This document shows positions 33,544 through 46,808 of a stretch of 64,000 nt of DNA, piece by piece. The stretch comes from Protopterus annectens. Taxonomy: Eukaryota > Chordata > Ceratodontiformes > Protopteridae. Made by a program: the position numbers and the translations under genes. Each line of letters begins with the position of its first letter. Positions within the stretch are counted from its first letter, which is position 1. The notes under the pieces were generated by a model, which saw only the letters and a program-made list of their open reading frames with translations, did not search any database and was not told the origin of the DNA. The DNA is taken from the NCBI RefSeq assembly GCF_019279795.1, contig NC_056725.1, positions 1,072,329,413 to 1,072,393,412 on the forward strand, given 5' to 3'.

Positions 33544-36500
33544 TTGGTAGAAGTAATAGTGCCGGCATTAGTATTTCACTTTTTGTACAACGGCAACGGT
33601 TTCTGCTTAAATTGCAGGAGTTTGAGCTGGCCTTCCTTCATTGTATAATAGTTCACAGTGAAGAATTACTGGTGAGTAATTCATCATTGTTTATATTTTG
33701 GAATATTGATGAAGCCTGGTTCCATAATGACTGTGAGACACTGTTTATTTTTCTGGAAATTGTTGCCTCTGTCAAGTTAACCAGACATGCAGTCATACCT
33801 TTTTCCATGATATTCCCTCTCAGTGCTACTGGGCGAACTAATATTCACCACCCTGAGTATTTTTCTTATAATGCACATTGTACAGAGGCATCACACTTGC
33901 TGTATATCAGCCCTTAATCAGTTTTGTAATATTCAGGGTTAGACTCCAAAAAATTGGCACAACTCCATGGACCGTACCAATTATGGTGGAAGAAACCCAC
34001 CAAGCAATATAATATTTAGTGCAGAATCAGCATAGTTGTGAGCAGTCTTTGCTGAGTATTGAAAGACAATACATAAGTTCAGATAAGATGCCTTAACTAC
34101 AAAGGCTAAAAGGCACAAATGCATTATGCAAAAATTAACAGCTCAAAGGAAATAACAATCCATTTTGGAAATGTTAAAATGCACACAGATATGTGACAAA
34201 TGCTAAAGAAATGTTCGTTTCTATTATATAAATGCAGTAAATTCATGAAATAAAAGCTGTATATACAGTTTAAAATATACAATATACTACAAAGTACATG
34301 CCTGCATTATCTAAATTATGCAGACATATGAATACAATATCAGAACGCTGTGATTCCACTGGATAACTGAGGACATAGCAAATGTTGGTATAATGGCACT
34401 ATGCAGTTATCTAAAACATAATGAGACTAGAGGGAGAGCACACACAATGCAGACACCCCAAGGAGTTGGGCTGATAGGACACTAACAGGAGAGGTATACA
34501 ACTTACACATGGCCCACTACACCAACAAATGCATAGTAATGTAACAATGCACATGACTTCATTGCTATGGTGATGTCAACTGTGTATGAGAACCTCACTG
34601 TGGAATCAGGAATGAACAATGTCACAGTATGTGGAACAATACCTGCTCAAAAGGGATATCATAGCACAGACACACATAAGTGTAACTGCATATGTACCAT
34701 AGGTTTATGGTTGCGGACCTGTATTAAACTGCAAATGCTACAAGTAATAAAGATTCAGCCATGTGTAGGATCAAAAGGCTGGAAGTCAGGATTGAACCAC
34801 CATGCTTAGAGATGAAAAGCAAACATCTCCGCACTAAATCCATTGTGCAAGTATGATAATCAGGGACATACATAATAGTGTTCTGTCAAGATAGCAGCAA
34901 AATGCACCTTCTGCAGCAGACTGCCATCACTGCACAAACACAGGAAGTGTCAATTAAAGGCTACTAATTCACTGAACATCATGTGTCATCTGTGAAAATT
35001 AATCTGGCCTGTTACAGATACAGCACAGTTATACATGCTTGGCATCTCTGTTATGCTACAGCTAAATGTACTAGTATGACATGCACACAGGTACATTTTC
35101 TGGTTCACGGTACTGCACATTTGATGCTCTAGGTCTAATTTGGCCACAGCATGGTAGCAGTACAGCAATACTGTGATGTGTCATTTCAGATGCCACAAAG
35201 GCAGGACTATGTACAAATATGTCAATTATGATCACTTTCCCCTTGTACATGATTTATACACGAATAACGTACACCTTTGTCACAGTAGTGCCAAGTGAGG
35301 TAAAAAAAAGTGCCAGCTTCCTATGCAAACCTAATCTTCTGCTACAATAAAGTAGCTCTGCAGTTTTCATGTGCAGTTGTAACAAATATGTGTAATATAC
35401 ATCTCACATGATATACACATGGCACTACATGGTATACCAAATGTGCAAGCAATGATGCAGGTGTTGTTAATAATCTGGTCATGTACAGGATATCTATATA
35501 CAGTAGCTATTGCGCGTCATGCATCTAGGACATAGGGGGTAGCTGAGATGAAGACATGCAGATCTAAATGTGTGGAAAAAACTATACCACATGTATAAAG
35601 TGTTGAATACAATCACTATATGGGGACTATATGAAGGATAGATGTGTAAGTACATGTATTGCATTTTTATGCACAAATCATTCACACAACAGAGTAGTGT
35701 ATAACTGTATAAAATTTGCCATACACATGGGTGCATCACTATTTAATGCAAAACATGTTTTATACTCAGATGTACAGTCATGCAAATACACTCCAACAGA
35801 CTTCATGACTGCAAGAATGTGACACAGCAATCCTGCACATGTGGGAAGGGAATAAAGAAATGTGTGTGCAGATATAAAATCATTATGGTGAAGGATGGAC
35901 ATGTGTAACTCCCATTATAATACATGGCCTTAAGTGCTCTTGCTGCTAATAGGAATTGTACAAGTGCAGCCCAAGATTTGCCAACAGGGGCACATCCAGT
36001 CACACTCATGCAAAGCCTATTTTCACCTGTAATATAGTATCATGCAACAAAAAAGGATGCTTTGAATTGTGGAATATGCAAGCTGTGGAGAAGCACAACC
36101 GACAAGTGTGATCAGATGCACAGGAATCAAAGTCATGCACTCACACAGAGTACAGGACAGTTGCTCAAAAATGGGCAACCTGTCCCTGATGCCCAGATAG
36201 TCTGACTACCAAAGTAGTACTATGTGTCCATGGCGTGCATGTTATCTAACTTACATTCTCAAATAGAAGAAAACCCTCCCACATGAACCAGTGACAGCAA
36301 TGCAGCTGAATATGTTTGGTTGATTGCACAAAATAAAAAGAGTGATGTGGCTGCTCAGAGTGACGTGCACAGTATGAAGCAATCCAGACGTGGACCACAC
36401 CATGACACTATTAGCAATCCAGAGGTAAAAATACACTACCTTTATGACAGGTAATTTAAGATAAATATGCATCTGTGGAAGCTAAATGTTGATGTCAACA

Positions 36501-37309
36501 AGACTATAGTACTCCTCAGCAGACACAACAGAGGTACACATAAGTGGTAAAACTGTACTGCCATGCACTGCAGACATGTACTAAACTGTGACTATATACT
36601 GTCTGCATTAGGTAATGCCAAAACAGATGCCTTCATGTGACAATGTACTGGCCTGCAGACAGCTGTGGTTCTGGATTGAGATTAACTTTGTTAATTGTTC
36701 TGTGCCCGGACAAGAGGTTAGCATATCATAATCAATCAGAAGAGTAGCTAGGGTGAGGTAAAGGGGCAGTCATTCCACATACAAAGCATTAGCTGGCACA
36801 ACCATCAGATCCTGATATGTATTCAACATATACCAGCATTTAAAAATAAATTCCAATATTGCAGTATTGCATTTGTTGTCAGAAATGAAGCATTGTTCCA
36901 TCTCCGTGTGTGGTATAAATTGCAGCAGCTGCTTGCAGCAAATGTGGCAAGTAGTCTACTACAGATTAAAAGGAGAAAAGATGCTTGTTTTGACTCCTCA
37001 AGTCTAAGTAGAGGAGCTTCTTTTCATGTTGGGGACACTACATCAGGTGTAATATATGGGTGAAAATTAGCTAGTTACACCTTTAAGACAATAAGAAGAG
37101 TACGCCAAGTACAGCAAATGATGACATGACAAAGTATACCATATGACCACAGTCTGTGACACAGTATCAGAGAAATTATGGGGACATTCTGACTGTCACA
37201 AGTCTAAAGTACAAACAGTAACATAGCTAGGGTGGGGTGACAGGGGCAATTGCCCCTGACACAAAGTGTTGGTGTGGCACAATTAGCCATTCCCAGTCTC
37301 TCTTTAATG
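33544..37309. other. Unique AT-rich DNA, nothing recognised
   Basis: About 3.8 kb with no family resemblance on either strand. 33590-33910 carries the longest open frame here but without recognisable domains. 34000-37300 is rich in tgcaca and gtacat words and poor in CpG. Confidence 0.55.
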
Positions 37310-37580
37310 TAATTTGCATTGTAGCAAGTAGTTTGCTACAGTATAAAATAATTAAAAAATTATTTTTTAACTAAAATCTAGGCATTGTAGTACTCTGTGC
37401 AGGCAGGGTATAATCTCTAGCAACTGTTTGCTACATTTATACTAAGCAGTTTGCTATAGTTCAAAAAGATTCTTTTTTTAAATAAAAGACGAGCACCTTT
37501 GAGCTCCTTGCAGGCAGGTTATAAATTGTAGCAACTGTTGGCTACAGTTCAAAAGAAGAGACTTTTCTTTTAAATAAAAT
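37310..37580. repeat. Three degenerate ~110-bp tandem units
   Basis: A phrase of the type gtagcaa(g/c)tgtttgctac followed by an AT/T-run, then gcaggcagggtata, recurs near 37322, 37417 and 37521, with gcaggc at about 37401 and 37511. The copies are diverged and spacing varies. Confidence 0.55.
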
Positions 37581-37682
37581 ATGCTAAAGGAAGGTTGGGA
37601 GCAAGGCACAGAAATGGGACCTGAATGGCTGGGGCATGAGGGTTATAGGGTGTGTCATGCATCTAGCCACCTGGTTGGTGCG

Positions 37683-37706
37683 TTTTTTTTTTTTTTTTTT
37701 TTTTTT
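37683..37706. repeat. Poly-T run
   Basis: About 24 consecutive T. On the minus strand this could be a poly(A) tail of a retrosequence, but no matching body was recognised. Confidence 0.7.
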
Positions 37707-37709
37707 GCT

Positions 37710-39159
37710 GTTCAGTGGAAGAGCTCGGGGAACTATAGATACAACTGTACAATGTAATGATTGGCTTATCATAGTGAAATGTTTTTTTTTTTTAATTTTG
37801 CTCTTCATTTGTGCAAAGGAGCTGAAGGGGTGCGTCATTGGTTGATAGTACTGGTACAGGTCACTGGTTAAACTAGTTGCAGTTCGGGGTACAAAATATG
37901 TGCCAAAACATTAACAATGATAAACTGTGTGGCTATCATATCCAGGCTATATAACACATTGAAGGAACACAAAGATAATACTTAGTCCTGTGACAGACCT
38001 TCTCAGTAGTTCTACAATTCAATGATAAGCTCAGTGGTGCTCTAGAAAGAGGCATGCATTACACAGGCAGTATCTCCCCAAAACTAGGCCATTACCTACT
38101 GCACCTGGTCACTAAGGCCATCCTTTATGACCTCCCTCATCTGCTTCCAGAAATTGTCTCCTCATGAAGTTGTATTGTGTAAGATTGCTCCACTGGAACC
38201 ATAGCAGAGGAAGGTTTTAATCTTATCTTCTGGGGTTCTTGTCAGACTAGAGCTCCTCTGGCAGGAGTCAGGTATATCTCCTCTTTTGAAGTCGTCTTTT
38301 GATTAGTAGGTTTTCACATTTTCGGTCCTTTGTATGAGGCAATGAAAAACAATTGAAAAAAAAAACATGCATTACTTTATATGCAGTATGACACTCTAAT
38401 GCAAGTGTGCCTGCTGTGCTACTAATTACAAGTTCATATTACTGTACCCATAAAAACCCATACAGCAATATTTCAGAACAGTGCAAAACAGGAATGGAAG
38501 CACATGTTCCATACTGTATAACAACTGTTAAATATTACTGTGAATCACTTAAGGACATCACTGTAGTAATAAGTAAGTCAGTAACATGCATGTGATGAAG
38601 GAGATGATGATTACCATGATTTACTGACTACAATTCATGTTTTCTCACAAACAAAATACTTATGAGACACATACAAGAACTATGTGTTACACATATGGAA
38701 ATTCTGTCAAATACTGCACTCAACACATGAAATATATATTATGTTTACACAAACATTGCCCACAAATCCAAATGCAGAACACAGATGCACATAAATGTAT
38801 CATGGCTCTTGTCATATACCCATGCGGAACAATTACATAAACTTTGTCAAGTCAGCAGTGTCATATGCAGTCATGCTGCAAGGTGCATATGAGGTCAGGT
38901 ATTACTACTTATAGTACAGTATCATGATGACTGACAGTATCCTACACAGTGAATGTCATATAACACATACATGGGGGTCAGATCCACACTCAGTAACAAC
39001 GTGCACATGCTGCATAGTTAGGAGAACTCTGGTGTGCCCTGTGCCTGCCGAGCTAGCACAGTCATAGTCTGTTACTCAGCAACTGACTGTCAAGTTTACA
39101 TGCCAGTTGGAAGTAAAGTAGCCACTATTTTATGGTTACTGTAATGTAATCAATCAGTG
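37710..39159. other. Unique DNA, nothing recognised
   Basis: No domain-bearing frames, no element ends. Ends at the broken 3' side of the RLE-type LINE. Confidence 0.5.
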
Positions 39160-40081
39160 TAGGATGTACCTTATAAATTTTTAAGCACTCTTTTATCCAT
39201 GAATGTGGGATACTATCAAATGCTTTTTATAGTCAATCCATGCCATACTCAGATTCTTCCCTTTCTTACAGTTTCTGCTATAACTTTATTTAACAACAAA
39301 TGATCCTTTGTTCCATACGACTTTCTTTTACTGCCCTTTTGTTCTACTGCCATAATTGAGTTTTCTTCTAAATGACTATAAACTCTGTCGGAGTCAATCC
39401 CAGTCTATAGTTTATATGTCGTCGGAAGACAAGTTATTGGTCTATAATTTTTAGGGTAACTTGCAGGTTCACTCTTAAGTAAAAGCATTGTTTTTCCTGT
39501 TGTTAACCAGTGCAGTGTCTGTTTGGGGTGTGCATATAAATAGTTCTTACTCATGGCTAGATCCTTGTGTAAAGAAGTTAATACTTTAAGCCAAAAGTTA
39601 GGTACTGCATCTGGGCCTGGGGTTTTCCAATTAGAGGCTTTTCTCAACTTTTTCAATCTCTCTGGCTGTTATTTCATCCCATTTCATATCCTGTACCTTT
39701 AAACTTCTTATTCTTTCTTTTACTTCTTCTATCCATTTAACATCTTAAAAACTTCTCCAAAATGTATTTATTTCTTCTTTTTTCAGTGGTTTATCAATTC
39801 CTTTTACCTTATTTCCCAAATCTCTATAAAACTTTTTTGGATCATCAGTAAATTGTTTATTTTGTGCTTTTCCCTTATATTTATCTTTGTATCTTTTGAG
39901 TTTTTCCGCCTGTTTTGAAATTTTTAGTTTATCTCCAATAGTGCATAATAGAGCCTAATCTGTTCTAATACAGTGCATTGCTTTTAACACATCTGTCTTT
40001 CTTAATATTGTTGTTGCTCTGTTCCCTCTTCTATAATCTTCTAACAATGACACTTTTGTCTTAACTGCTTTATAGTTTTCT
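39160..40081 (-). pseudogene. RLE-type LINE: pre-RT linker and start of reverse transcriptase
   Basis: From 5' to 3' on the minus strand: a Lys-rich linker (YKDKYKGKAQNKQFTDDPKKFYRDLGNKV, read in two parts around 39900-39810), KKEEINTFWRSF followed by a stop (about 39750), then 39656-39405 with KTPGPDAVPNFWLKV and NYRPITCLP. A stop follows TYKL, and two further shifts precede WIDYKK and AFDSIPHSW (about 39230-39190). Motif C (xxDD) is not present in the window. Confidence 0.65.
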
Positions 40082-41690
40082 CTATTCGATATTCCCATGA
40101 TGGTTTTTGCTTTCACCCCCCCCCCCCTTTTCCCTTGCTACCCTATATTCCTGTGGGAGAACTTTATCAGTTATTAATTTAGCAGCACAGTAATATCTGT
40201 TTACTTCTGTTATATCGCATGGATCTCTATGGACAGTCCTAATTACTGTGTTCATTTGTTTTATCAAGCTTCTGACTTTTGGGGTTTTATTAACCTTCTG
40301 CAGTCTATTTCTCTCATTAATCTTAATATATCTGTCTTTGTCTATTAAATCAAGCAACTCTTCTCTTAACTCCTTTTCTTCCAGACTGAGGGCATATCCT
40401 TTGTTTTCCATTTCCTGCAGGCATTCTATAGAAAGTTCTATAACATCTTCTTGTGGCACATTCTCTTCAATTTCATCCTGTGTCATCTGTTGTTTTGTCA
40501 TATGGAAACTCACTGGCCTATCACTCCTCAACACTGACTGCATCAGAGTTTCCACAGTTTTCTGTTCCTTTCCTTCCTGTCTAGCTTCAAGTGAACTTTT
40601 ATATTGGTTTCCTGTGGAAGGCTCCAAAATATCTTGATATGGCACCTGACCTGTTGCTTCCTGTTCCACTGGTTTCCCCTTAATTTGGATATCCATTTCT
40701 CTATCCTGTTGTGGTACTTTCTGCATTTGATTTTCTACACTGAATCCTTCTCTTTGCAGCTGTTCCATTACCTCAATTTCTCTTTCTTTGACTTCTCCAT
40801 CACTAATCTCTTTTTCTACTTTTCCTCTTAGTCTTCTTCTTTTTTTTGTATTGTAAAGTTTTCCATATCCGGATTCCTTTGCCTATATTTTTCTTCAAAT
40901 ATCTTTGGTGCTGCTCTTTTTGTATTAGTCAGTTTTGCTTTCTCCTTTGCATAAATATTACACCATATTAAATCTCTTTTCCTTTCCCCTGTCCATATTT
41001 CATCTTCACATGTCTCTTGATCTTCTTGCTTTTCCTTATTCTGGGGACTCACTCCATCATGCTGTGATGTAGTCTGTTTTATATCTTCTACTTTAAATCC
41101 TTCACTTTGCAGGCACTCCATAACTTCAACTTCTGTTTTTTTAACTTCTACATTACTAATTGTATTTTCTACATTACATCTTTGTGCTTTTAGTCTTTTT
41201 ATTGTGAAATTTTTCATATCTGGATGCCTTTGCCTGTATTTTTCTTCGAATATCTTTGAAACTGCCTTTTGTATATTAGTTAACTTGGCTTTCTCCTTTG
41301 CATAAATATTGCACCATATCAAATCTCTCTTTCTTTCCCATGTCCATATTTATTTTTTATATTTTTCAAATATCTCTAAGTTTTGTTGTTTATATTTTCT
41401 CACTTCCTCAGAGGCTTCTTTTTCTAAAGAGATCAAAGTTTCTTGATCTATATACTGTTTTTCAAAAATCTGTTGTATTAATTAAAGCACATTTTTATTT
41501 GAAGCTTGTGACAGTTTTTCCTGGGGAAGTATTTTTCTTTCCTCTAATTTCTTTCTTAATCATTTTGTATATCTTGTGTCTGGAAATTCCAGGCTTTTTA
41601 CATAATATTAACAATAGATAATTTCTTTCTTATCCTCAGTAGTCCACTCTGTCATCTTTATGGCTCTTCTTTGGCCAATTTTTGTCATTT
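40082..41690 (-). pseudogene. RLE-type LINE: N-terminal region with duplicated 117-aa module
   Basis: Begins near 41690 with TEWTTEDKKEIIYC. 41322-40828 encodes one full module (IWCNIYAKEKAKLTN, FEEKYRQRHPDMKNFTI, VMECLQSEGFKVED) and the start of a second (IWCNIYAKEKAKLTN, FEEKYRQRNPDMENFTI). The second continues after a shift in an A-run (about 40845) with VMEQLQREGFSVENQ and onward to 40082. The period is 117 codons (351 bases), also visible in DNA (tgtccatatt at about 40991 and 41341). The region is charged and probably helical. Its role, perhaps nucleic-acid binding as in related elements, is inferred. Confidence 0.6.
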
Positions 41691-42907
41691 TTGTGGACTA
41701 CTACTTCCTTCTACAACAGGGAGGCTATACTCCCCCTGAGCCTGGCTTGGGCCCATTGTAGGATTGTTTCCATATTTTGAGGATTCTACACTGACATTTT
41801 TTCCAGTCCTGGCACCAGTGCACCTACCAGGATTGGGCACTTTTTTATCATGGGTCTTGTGCACCCAGCTATCTTTTTTATTTTTGATTTACTTCTGTCC
41901 ATGATATATGCTATATAAATACAGACTATATATCAGTGTCGCCTTGGTGAGATTTTGTAAAAAACAGGGTGCACCTTGCGAAGGTACTCACCAAGACTTG
42001 AGGATGAATTAAATTTCAGCACTACTACACTCCTTTGCTTGCTGACTTTTCATCTCTCCATCAGGCCATGGTAGTCCAACACAGTGTATACACAGCAAGA
42101 TTATTAACGTGGGCTTAATATCAAGCAGCAAACAAAAAACCCACAACAGACTATAACAACTAAAATGCCAAATACACAAGCCTTGCAATCAGTCCCTGTC
42201 ACTAATCAGAACTTAATGACAAGCCATATGCAAAAATCACACAGCAAACTATAACAACAAAAGATGAAATATACACAAGTCTTTCATTTTGCTCCATCAT
42301 TGAATGACATGTGATCACCATTTAGGTTGTTCACACAAGAAGTACATGTACATATATGCAACAAGGCAAGAAGTGTGACATATGGCATGTTCGACAACTT
42401 AAACATTTCAGCCATGGCATGGTTGAACTAAGAATGTGCAAAAATGCAGGTATTATGCACTTTTCTCAGTAGCACTGCATAATGGAATTGCATACATATT
42501 CCTAGACATCTACAGTGAGCATCTAGTAGTAAAATGCTTCAGGATGCTCACAGTAATATACATTTCAGCTGCTTTCAATGTGTACAGCTATGATAACAGA
42601 TGCAGTCATTTCAATCCAATCTTTGCTCCTCAAGTCACTGCTTCCACTCCATCTTCTAATGTTTATTGACAACTTCTTCCACAACTTTTTGAAGACAATA
42701 CAAAAACACCAGTTAACATATATGAATAAAATTGGCATGGTACTGAAACCATTACAGAATGTATTAAACTTTTGTGTCAGTGCACAGCTTTCAGACTGCT
42801 TACGCCAATGCTGACTTTCCATCAGCAATACAGAGACTTGCAGCTAGTGGCCTTCAGGTAATCATTCCTGTTAGTATAACATGTACAAATTGGATGTTTT
42901 ACAGTAT
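41691..42907. other. Possible RLE-LINE 5' UTR, then unclassified DNA
   Basis: 41691-42060 is rich in pyrimidines on the plus strand and might belong to the neighbouring element. 42061-42907 shows nothing recognisable. Confidence 0.45.
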
Positions 42908-43175
42908 GCTTGATGGTACAGTGGTTAGTATTGTCACCTCACAGCAAGAGGCTCTCTGGTTCGATTCCCGGCTGGATTGCCTTCTGTGCGGAGTCTGCAT
43001 GTCCTCCCCATGGTCAAATTCACTTTAAAAAAGACATGCAGGAAGGTGTGGGTGTGCCTTACTTGAAGGTTGAGTGCAGAGCTGGCAAATCAACACCGTA
43101 AAAATTCACTGCAAATCATTAGTGGATCGGAGTTCTGCTGTGGTGACTCCTAACCAAGAAAAGCTGAAAGAAAGT
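42908..43175 (+). mobile_element. tRNA-derived SINE with pol III A and B boxes
   Basis: The head reads tggtacagtgg (42914-42924, A-box-like) and ggttcgattcc (42958-42968, a perfect B box). They are followed by gtgcggagtctgcatg, gacatgcagg, and a tail with ggatcggagttctgctgtgg and gactcctaacc. This organisation is familiar from tRNA-related SINEs of fishes and other lower vertebrates. It lacks a stable tRNA fold and contains substitutions, so it is an old copy and not a tRNA gene. The ends are approximate. Confidence 0.75.
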
Positions 43176-46100
43176 CATTGTAAATAGCATGCACATCATT
43201 CCTGTGAGAGTTACTGTTTAATCTGATATCCTCCACACTTATGCAAGTAATTATCACACACAGTGCTATACTTCAGCTGCCAAGACCTGGTTTGAACACA
43301 TTCCAATGTCCTAAACTAAAAATCATACTGTTATCTGCTGCATAACAAAGGGTATTCTTACAAACAGTACAAGCTGTTTATGTTTAAAGCAGTAATCATG
43401 TCAACAGATGAAGGTGGAAAATGTAATTTATAGAAGTATATGTACCTGCCAGGCATGAATAACTATATGTATACTATGCCTGTGTTTTTTTCTGTGTGCA
43501 TTTGAACTTGGTGCTATCCTTTGTATGACATGTTAATCAATGTTGTGTGTATGATAAATTAAACAATCAGAAGTTTGGTTCAAACCATGCATATGAGTCA
43601 AATAGATGGCCATCTTAAGGGCATCAGTAAGGTAGTCTGCGTTTTCTGATTTGTCCATCCAAGTCCCTGAATGCATTTTCAATGTATAATGTGTGAACGG
43701 TAGATTCCCACAAATTGAAAGGAACATTGCTAAGCAAATGAGATTTCACTACCACATTGCCATGTGCATTCAGTACTCTTCCATGAGGAAAATCTACGTA
43801 TACATCTGGTGATTACATAACAACATCTCTGTTCAGCACTACTTGGAAACAACTGGATGAAGTGCAAGGGCCATCTTCAGGTGTTTAGCAAAACTGTTGA
43901 ATAGAGAAGTGTATATAGATTTTGGGGTATTTTATCAAGTGTCTTGTTCTTATGTGGACATGTGTAATATGTGGTTGCATTTGAGTATTTCTCATTGCAG
44001 CTCATTCAACTCCTTCTGCCACCCAAGACTCTTCCACTGTTCCAGATACAGGACTTGATGAAGTACAAAGAAGCAGCCCAAGCAATAGTACACAGGACAC
44101 TACATTTAGAGTTGCTTTATCCAGCCCACTGGTGACATTCCTTTGGCCAAAGGAATGTCCTGCAGAGATGACAGTGAACATGGCTAGACTGCTGGGCAAG
44201 GAGCACAGCTACTGGTCTTGATATTATCCTAGGGCAACTGTCGCCACATGAGTCTGACAGCAATCCTGACTCATTGCCACAGTAGAAAGGCATCCACCAA
44301 ATAGCAGCTGTCCAGGTGGCTGACATGCATAACCATATTTCAGAAAGTGTACATCTGTCACAGGCACATGATTGGTCACAACACTGTTATGGTACAGAGC
44401 TGAGTGCACTTGCTCTTGTAGCTAATCTCACAGCACACCACATTTGGGTGTTTAATGTAAGTCAGGAAAGTGTGCATGGGGAAGTTTTGCTTGAACAGTG
44501 CTGCAGTGCTGCAGTACTTCTCAGAGTGTACATGCCCTGACCCATTTCATCAGTATTCCAGCAATGGGTAGAGGGAGACATCTTCTTGTATGCCATCCTC
44601 ATGTCACTGGCTCAAGCAGGCCACTTGTGCTGCAGTGTGCACACAGAGACATTGCTGGTTGTCATGTCTAGACAGAAACTGAAAGCTCACAAAGCACGGT
44701 AAATGCCAATTCACAGATCTCTTATGTACCCTATCCAATGCAGGGCACAACTATGGTACAACACCATAGGGCTGATGTTTCTTCATATGCAGGGACAGCC
44801 AAAACCATGGTGTGAGCCATTGGTATTGGCAACCCCACCTACTTTAATGTTACCTTGACATGGATCCCATTGTGTATGTGTTGTTGTTTATCCCTTCACC
44901 TGGGGCAATGATGACCCCTGTGTTTACCAAAGCATACTGCACATTTTTGAGATTTTTTGACAAGTCTGATGTCACAATAATAAGAGCTTTCTACTGTGTT
45001 CATCAAAATATATTACTGTATTTTAACTGTCATATACATTTTTTATTAGCTATGATATGTAATTATAAGCTGTCATGACACTGCAAGGCACAAAACGCAC
45101 TGCGGTTTCAGTGATTTCCTGGAAAGCATGTTTCACATTCCTCTATAATTGTATTTCTTCCACACATTCATTCATTCATGTTGCAATTGTTGTCATGCAG
45201 CTCATTGATAGTGAACATGTCCCTATTGTTTGCAACAGGTATACATGGTATGGCATCCTTGAATTTGACATGACATGCTTTTCTGTGTGTACTATCAATA
45301 AGTAATATTCATAGTAAATTAACTCATACATTTTACAGTTTAATGGCACATGCTTACATAACTATTATTCCTATTTATACATGATGCAACATGCATATGG
45401 GATCCGTATGTGCTGCCATGCATCCACTAACATGCATACCACACTGCCAGTACTGGCTTGAGTGTTATTCCTTACAGGTGGATTTTGCAACATTTTGGAA
45501 CACTTCATTTATTTATAAAAGTGTACTATCACATATTATTCAGATGTCTCACTGGTAGTCACATATTTATTGTATTTGGAAAGTATGTAATTTCCAGATA
45601 GGATGCCATGTGTATCCTCTTTTACTGTCATAACCTGCATGCCACACGTCTTGCACATTTCAGATATTGCCTTGGCACACTGTGCAACCAGTATAACAAC
45701 AACGGTTCAGACACAGTATGCTGATCATGTGCTACTAGTATATATCACTTCTCTCTTAGCTGGGTGTTTTGGTCTGTTAGTTCCACCCTACCAATATCCA
45801 AAGAACCAACCTCCACCAACACAGCACCATTCCACATACTATAGTTCACTGACAATAAGTGGGACATTCACAAACTAGTATGTCTACATTGGTTGTACAT
45901 TTGATCATTTCCTACATACGTGATAAAACTGTATATTACAGGCAACATCATGCATTTTTGCTATCTGCCACTTCATGATATGAAACTGGTGTCGCACAAC
46001 ATGATTTGGATAATTGTCTGATATGTATGGTGTTACCTATGCGCAAGTCACATAGCAATTACTGTTGCCTGTTATGTGAGGTAAGGCTATACAGTCAAAT

Positions 46101-46719
46101 ATCAGAATATATGACATGTTGATCTTTTTACATGTGTGCATATGGCATATCATGACTCAAAATTCAGAGCCAGACATTATTGTGTTGCCTGATCCAGAAT
46201 ATATGGTCACAGCCTTCATCATCTACACCTGGTTGTTCTCTGTCACTTGTGACCTGTTAAGCATCTTGTGAAGCATGTGAATGCACTCTTCACATGTCTG
46301 GGATTCTTAGGGTACACCACACACGCCAAGACTGGTAGGCTACTATGTCTGCATGTAATCATATTCTGCAGCATGGTGTGCATAGTGACCATTTATGCAC
46401 CTTTTTGTGCTGTGTACTGCAGTGCACTCCTGGATGTGTGCAGCCATCTGACAATTGCTTTTAGCATGCCAAACACTAGGTCAAAGATTTCCAAGTCATG
46501 GTTTGGGCTATATTAAATTCATTCTCAGTAAGTGTGGATGGGCCTCTGTGGGCCACTGGATGTTGTCTTGACCCAGGGCTTAAGTGTATCAGTGCAGTCA
46601 CATGTTGGTATATATGGACAGAACCTCAACATGACAGCCTCACACCATATCAGAACACAGACTAACACTGCCATCTATAAGTATGCTTGCCAAGTAGTAA
46701 CTTCATCAGGGATCTCACC
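43176..46719. other. Unique DNA, nothing recognised
   Basis: About 3.5 kb without domain-bearing frames or recognisable element ends. Rich in tgcata/catgca words. Confidence 0.5.
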
Positions 46720-46808
46720 ATAGGTTCATAGGTGTGTACTAGGCTAATGGCCCTGGAGCCTTTACAAGTCTAACCCATAGGATTACCCTGGCATTATGCC
46801 ACCCAATC

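Larger units (their letters stand above)
39160..41690 (-). mobile_element. RLE-type LINE (R4/Dong/NeSL-like), 3'-truncated remnant
   Basis: The minus strand encodes an N-terminal charged region with repeated modules, a pre-RT linker and the first part of a reverse transcriptase, stopping after motif A. The style (WKTPGPDAVPNFW, HWLTTGKTMLL, YPKNYRPITCLPTTYKL, AFDSIPHSWI) matches elements of the R2/R4/NeSL group, which use a C-terminal restriction-like endonuclease. The rest of the polymerase and the endonuclease are missing, so the group is inferred from the polymerase alone. 41691-42060 is pyrimidine-rich and may be its 5' UTR. Confidence 0.65.

Noticed and set aside
40248..40637. Plus-strand Ser-rich frame of 129 codons
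   Set aside because: It is the complement of the charged N-terminal region of the RLE-type LINE and has no domain of its own.
42908..42980. tRNA gene
   Set aside because: A and B boxes are present but no cloverleaf or acceptor pairing was found. The downstream body matches a SINE.
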